The position numbers and the translations under genes are program-made. The notes under the pieces are model-generated. The model was given only the letters and a program-made list of their open reading frames with translations, had not been told where the DNA came from and ran no database searches. A stretch of DNA of 23,103 nt from Kiritimatiellia bacterium (GTDB lineage Bacteria > Verrucomicrobiota > Kiritimatiellia > RFP12 > UBA1067): positions 1 through 23,103 of the forward strand of contig JAFYQC010000005.1 in assembly GCA_017547265.1 (NCBI GenBank), in the 5' to 3' direction. Of this stretch, positions 23,060 to 23,103 are shown piece after piece (within the stretch, counting starts at the first letter, position 1; every line of letters begins with the position of its first letter).

Positions 23060-23103
23060 ATGAACGACATGTCACGCAAGTCAAAGAAAGAATACATCAA
23101 CGC
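23060..23103 (+). CDS. N-terminus of a probable IS transposase/integrase, cut by the window edge
   Basis: Only 14 codons are visible: MNDMSRKSKKEYIN. The SRKSKKEYI start resembles the beginning of DDE integrase-type transposases whose N-terminus reads (S/T)RxSKREYxxA, but this is a weak basis. ATG 23060 is chosen from three in-frame ATGs (23054, 23060, 23069) by its distance from the TATAAT box. It is the only plus-strand gene in the window, which together with the TGTGTACCC repeats supports a mobile element. Confidence 0.4.
   Translation, partial: MNDMSRKSKKEYIN

Noticed and set aside
1..23103. CRISPR array, tRNA or rRNA genes
   Set aside because: No regularly spaced repeats, cloverleaf-like segments or conserved rRNA sequence noticed on either strand.

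Overview
The window looks like a chromosome segment from a GC-rich, Gram-negative-like bacterium, plausibly in the PVC group (Verrucomicrobiota/Kiritimatiellota). This placement is inference. It rests on a divergent sigma-like/membrane-protein pair, a membrane-anchored prenyltransferase-repeat protein and a glycine-rich RRM protein. Almost every gene is on the minus strand, so the window is best read from right to left. No tRNA, rRNA or CRISPR array was seen.

Housekeeping part (1-13.4 kb). In transcription order there is a yfcE-like phosphodiesterase, thiamine pyrophosphokinase, maf and queC operon (13397-11122), joined by 4-11 nt overlaps. Next come a membrane-anchored prenyltransferase-like repeat protein, a putative sigma-like factor translationally coupled to a single-pass membrane protein, a glycine-rich RRM protein with a clear terminator, and rnhB. 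These are followed by a secreted thioredoxin-like protein, folP, an L,D-transpeptidase and a DEDDh exonuclease in one tight operon. The block ends with a beta-CASP metallo-hydrolase and a gpmI gene truncated by the window edge. Many promoters are extended -10 boxes (TGNTATAAT). Three of them sit 6-7 nt before the ATG, which predicts leaderless mRNAs.

Accessory part (13.5-23.1 kb). The main finding is a three-gene operon at 20630-15110. It encodes a PD-(D/E)XK nuclease-like domain fused to a histidine phosphatase, a double AAA+ ATPase, and a PIF1-type helicase, joined by 4-nt and 1-nt overlaps. A full-consensus sigma-54 (-24/-12) promoter lies directly in front of it, with TCAGA repeats at enhancer distance. 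A sigma-54 enhancer-binding activator with an uncharacterised sensor domain is encoded directly after the operon. I do not recognise this combination as a named system. A regulated anti-mobile-element or DNA-damage response is a reasonable guess, but unproven.

Upstream of the operon are a REP-associated tyrosine transposase (RAYT) with an extra C-terminal domain, an AT-rich stand-alone paralogue of the nuclease domain flanked by inverted 9-nt-period repeats, and the beginning of a plus-strand transposase-like gene at the right edge. Two identical 16-nt REP-like palindromes lie directly behind the RAYT gene and behind the activator gene.
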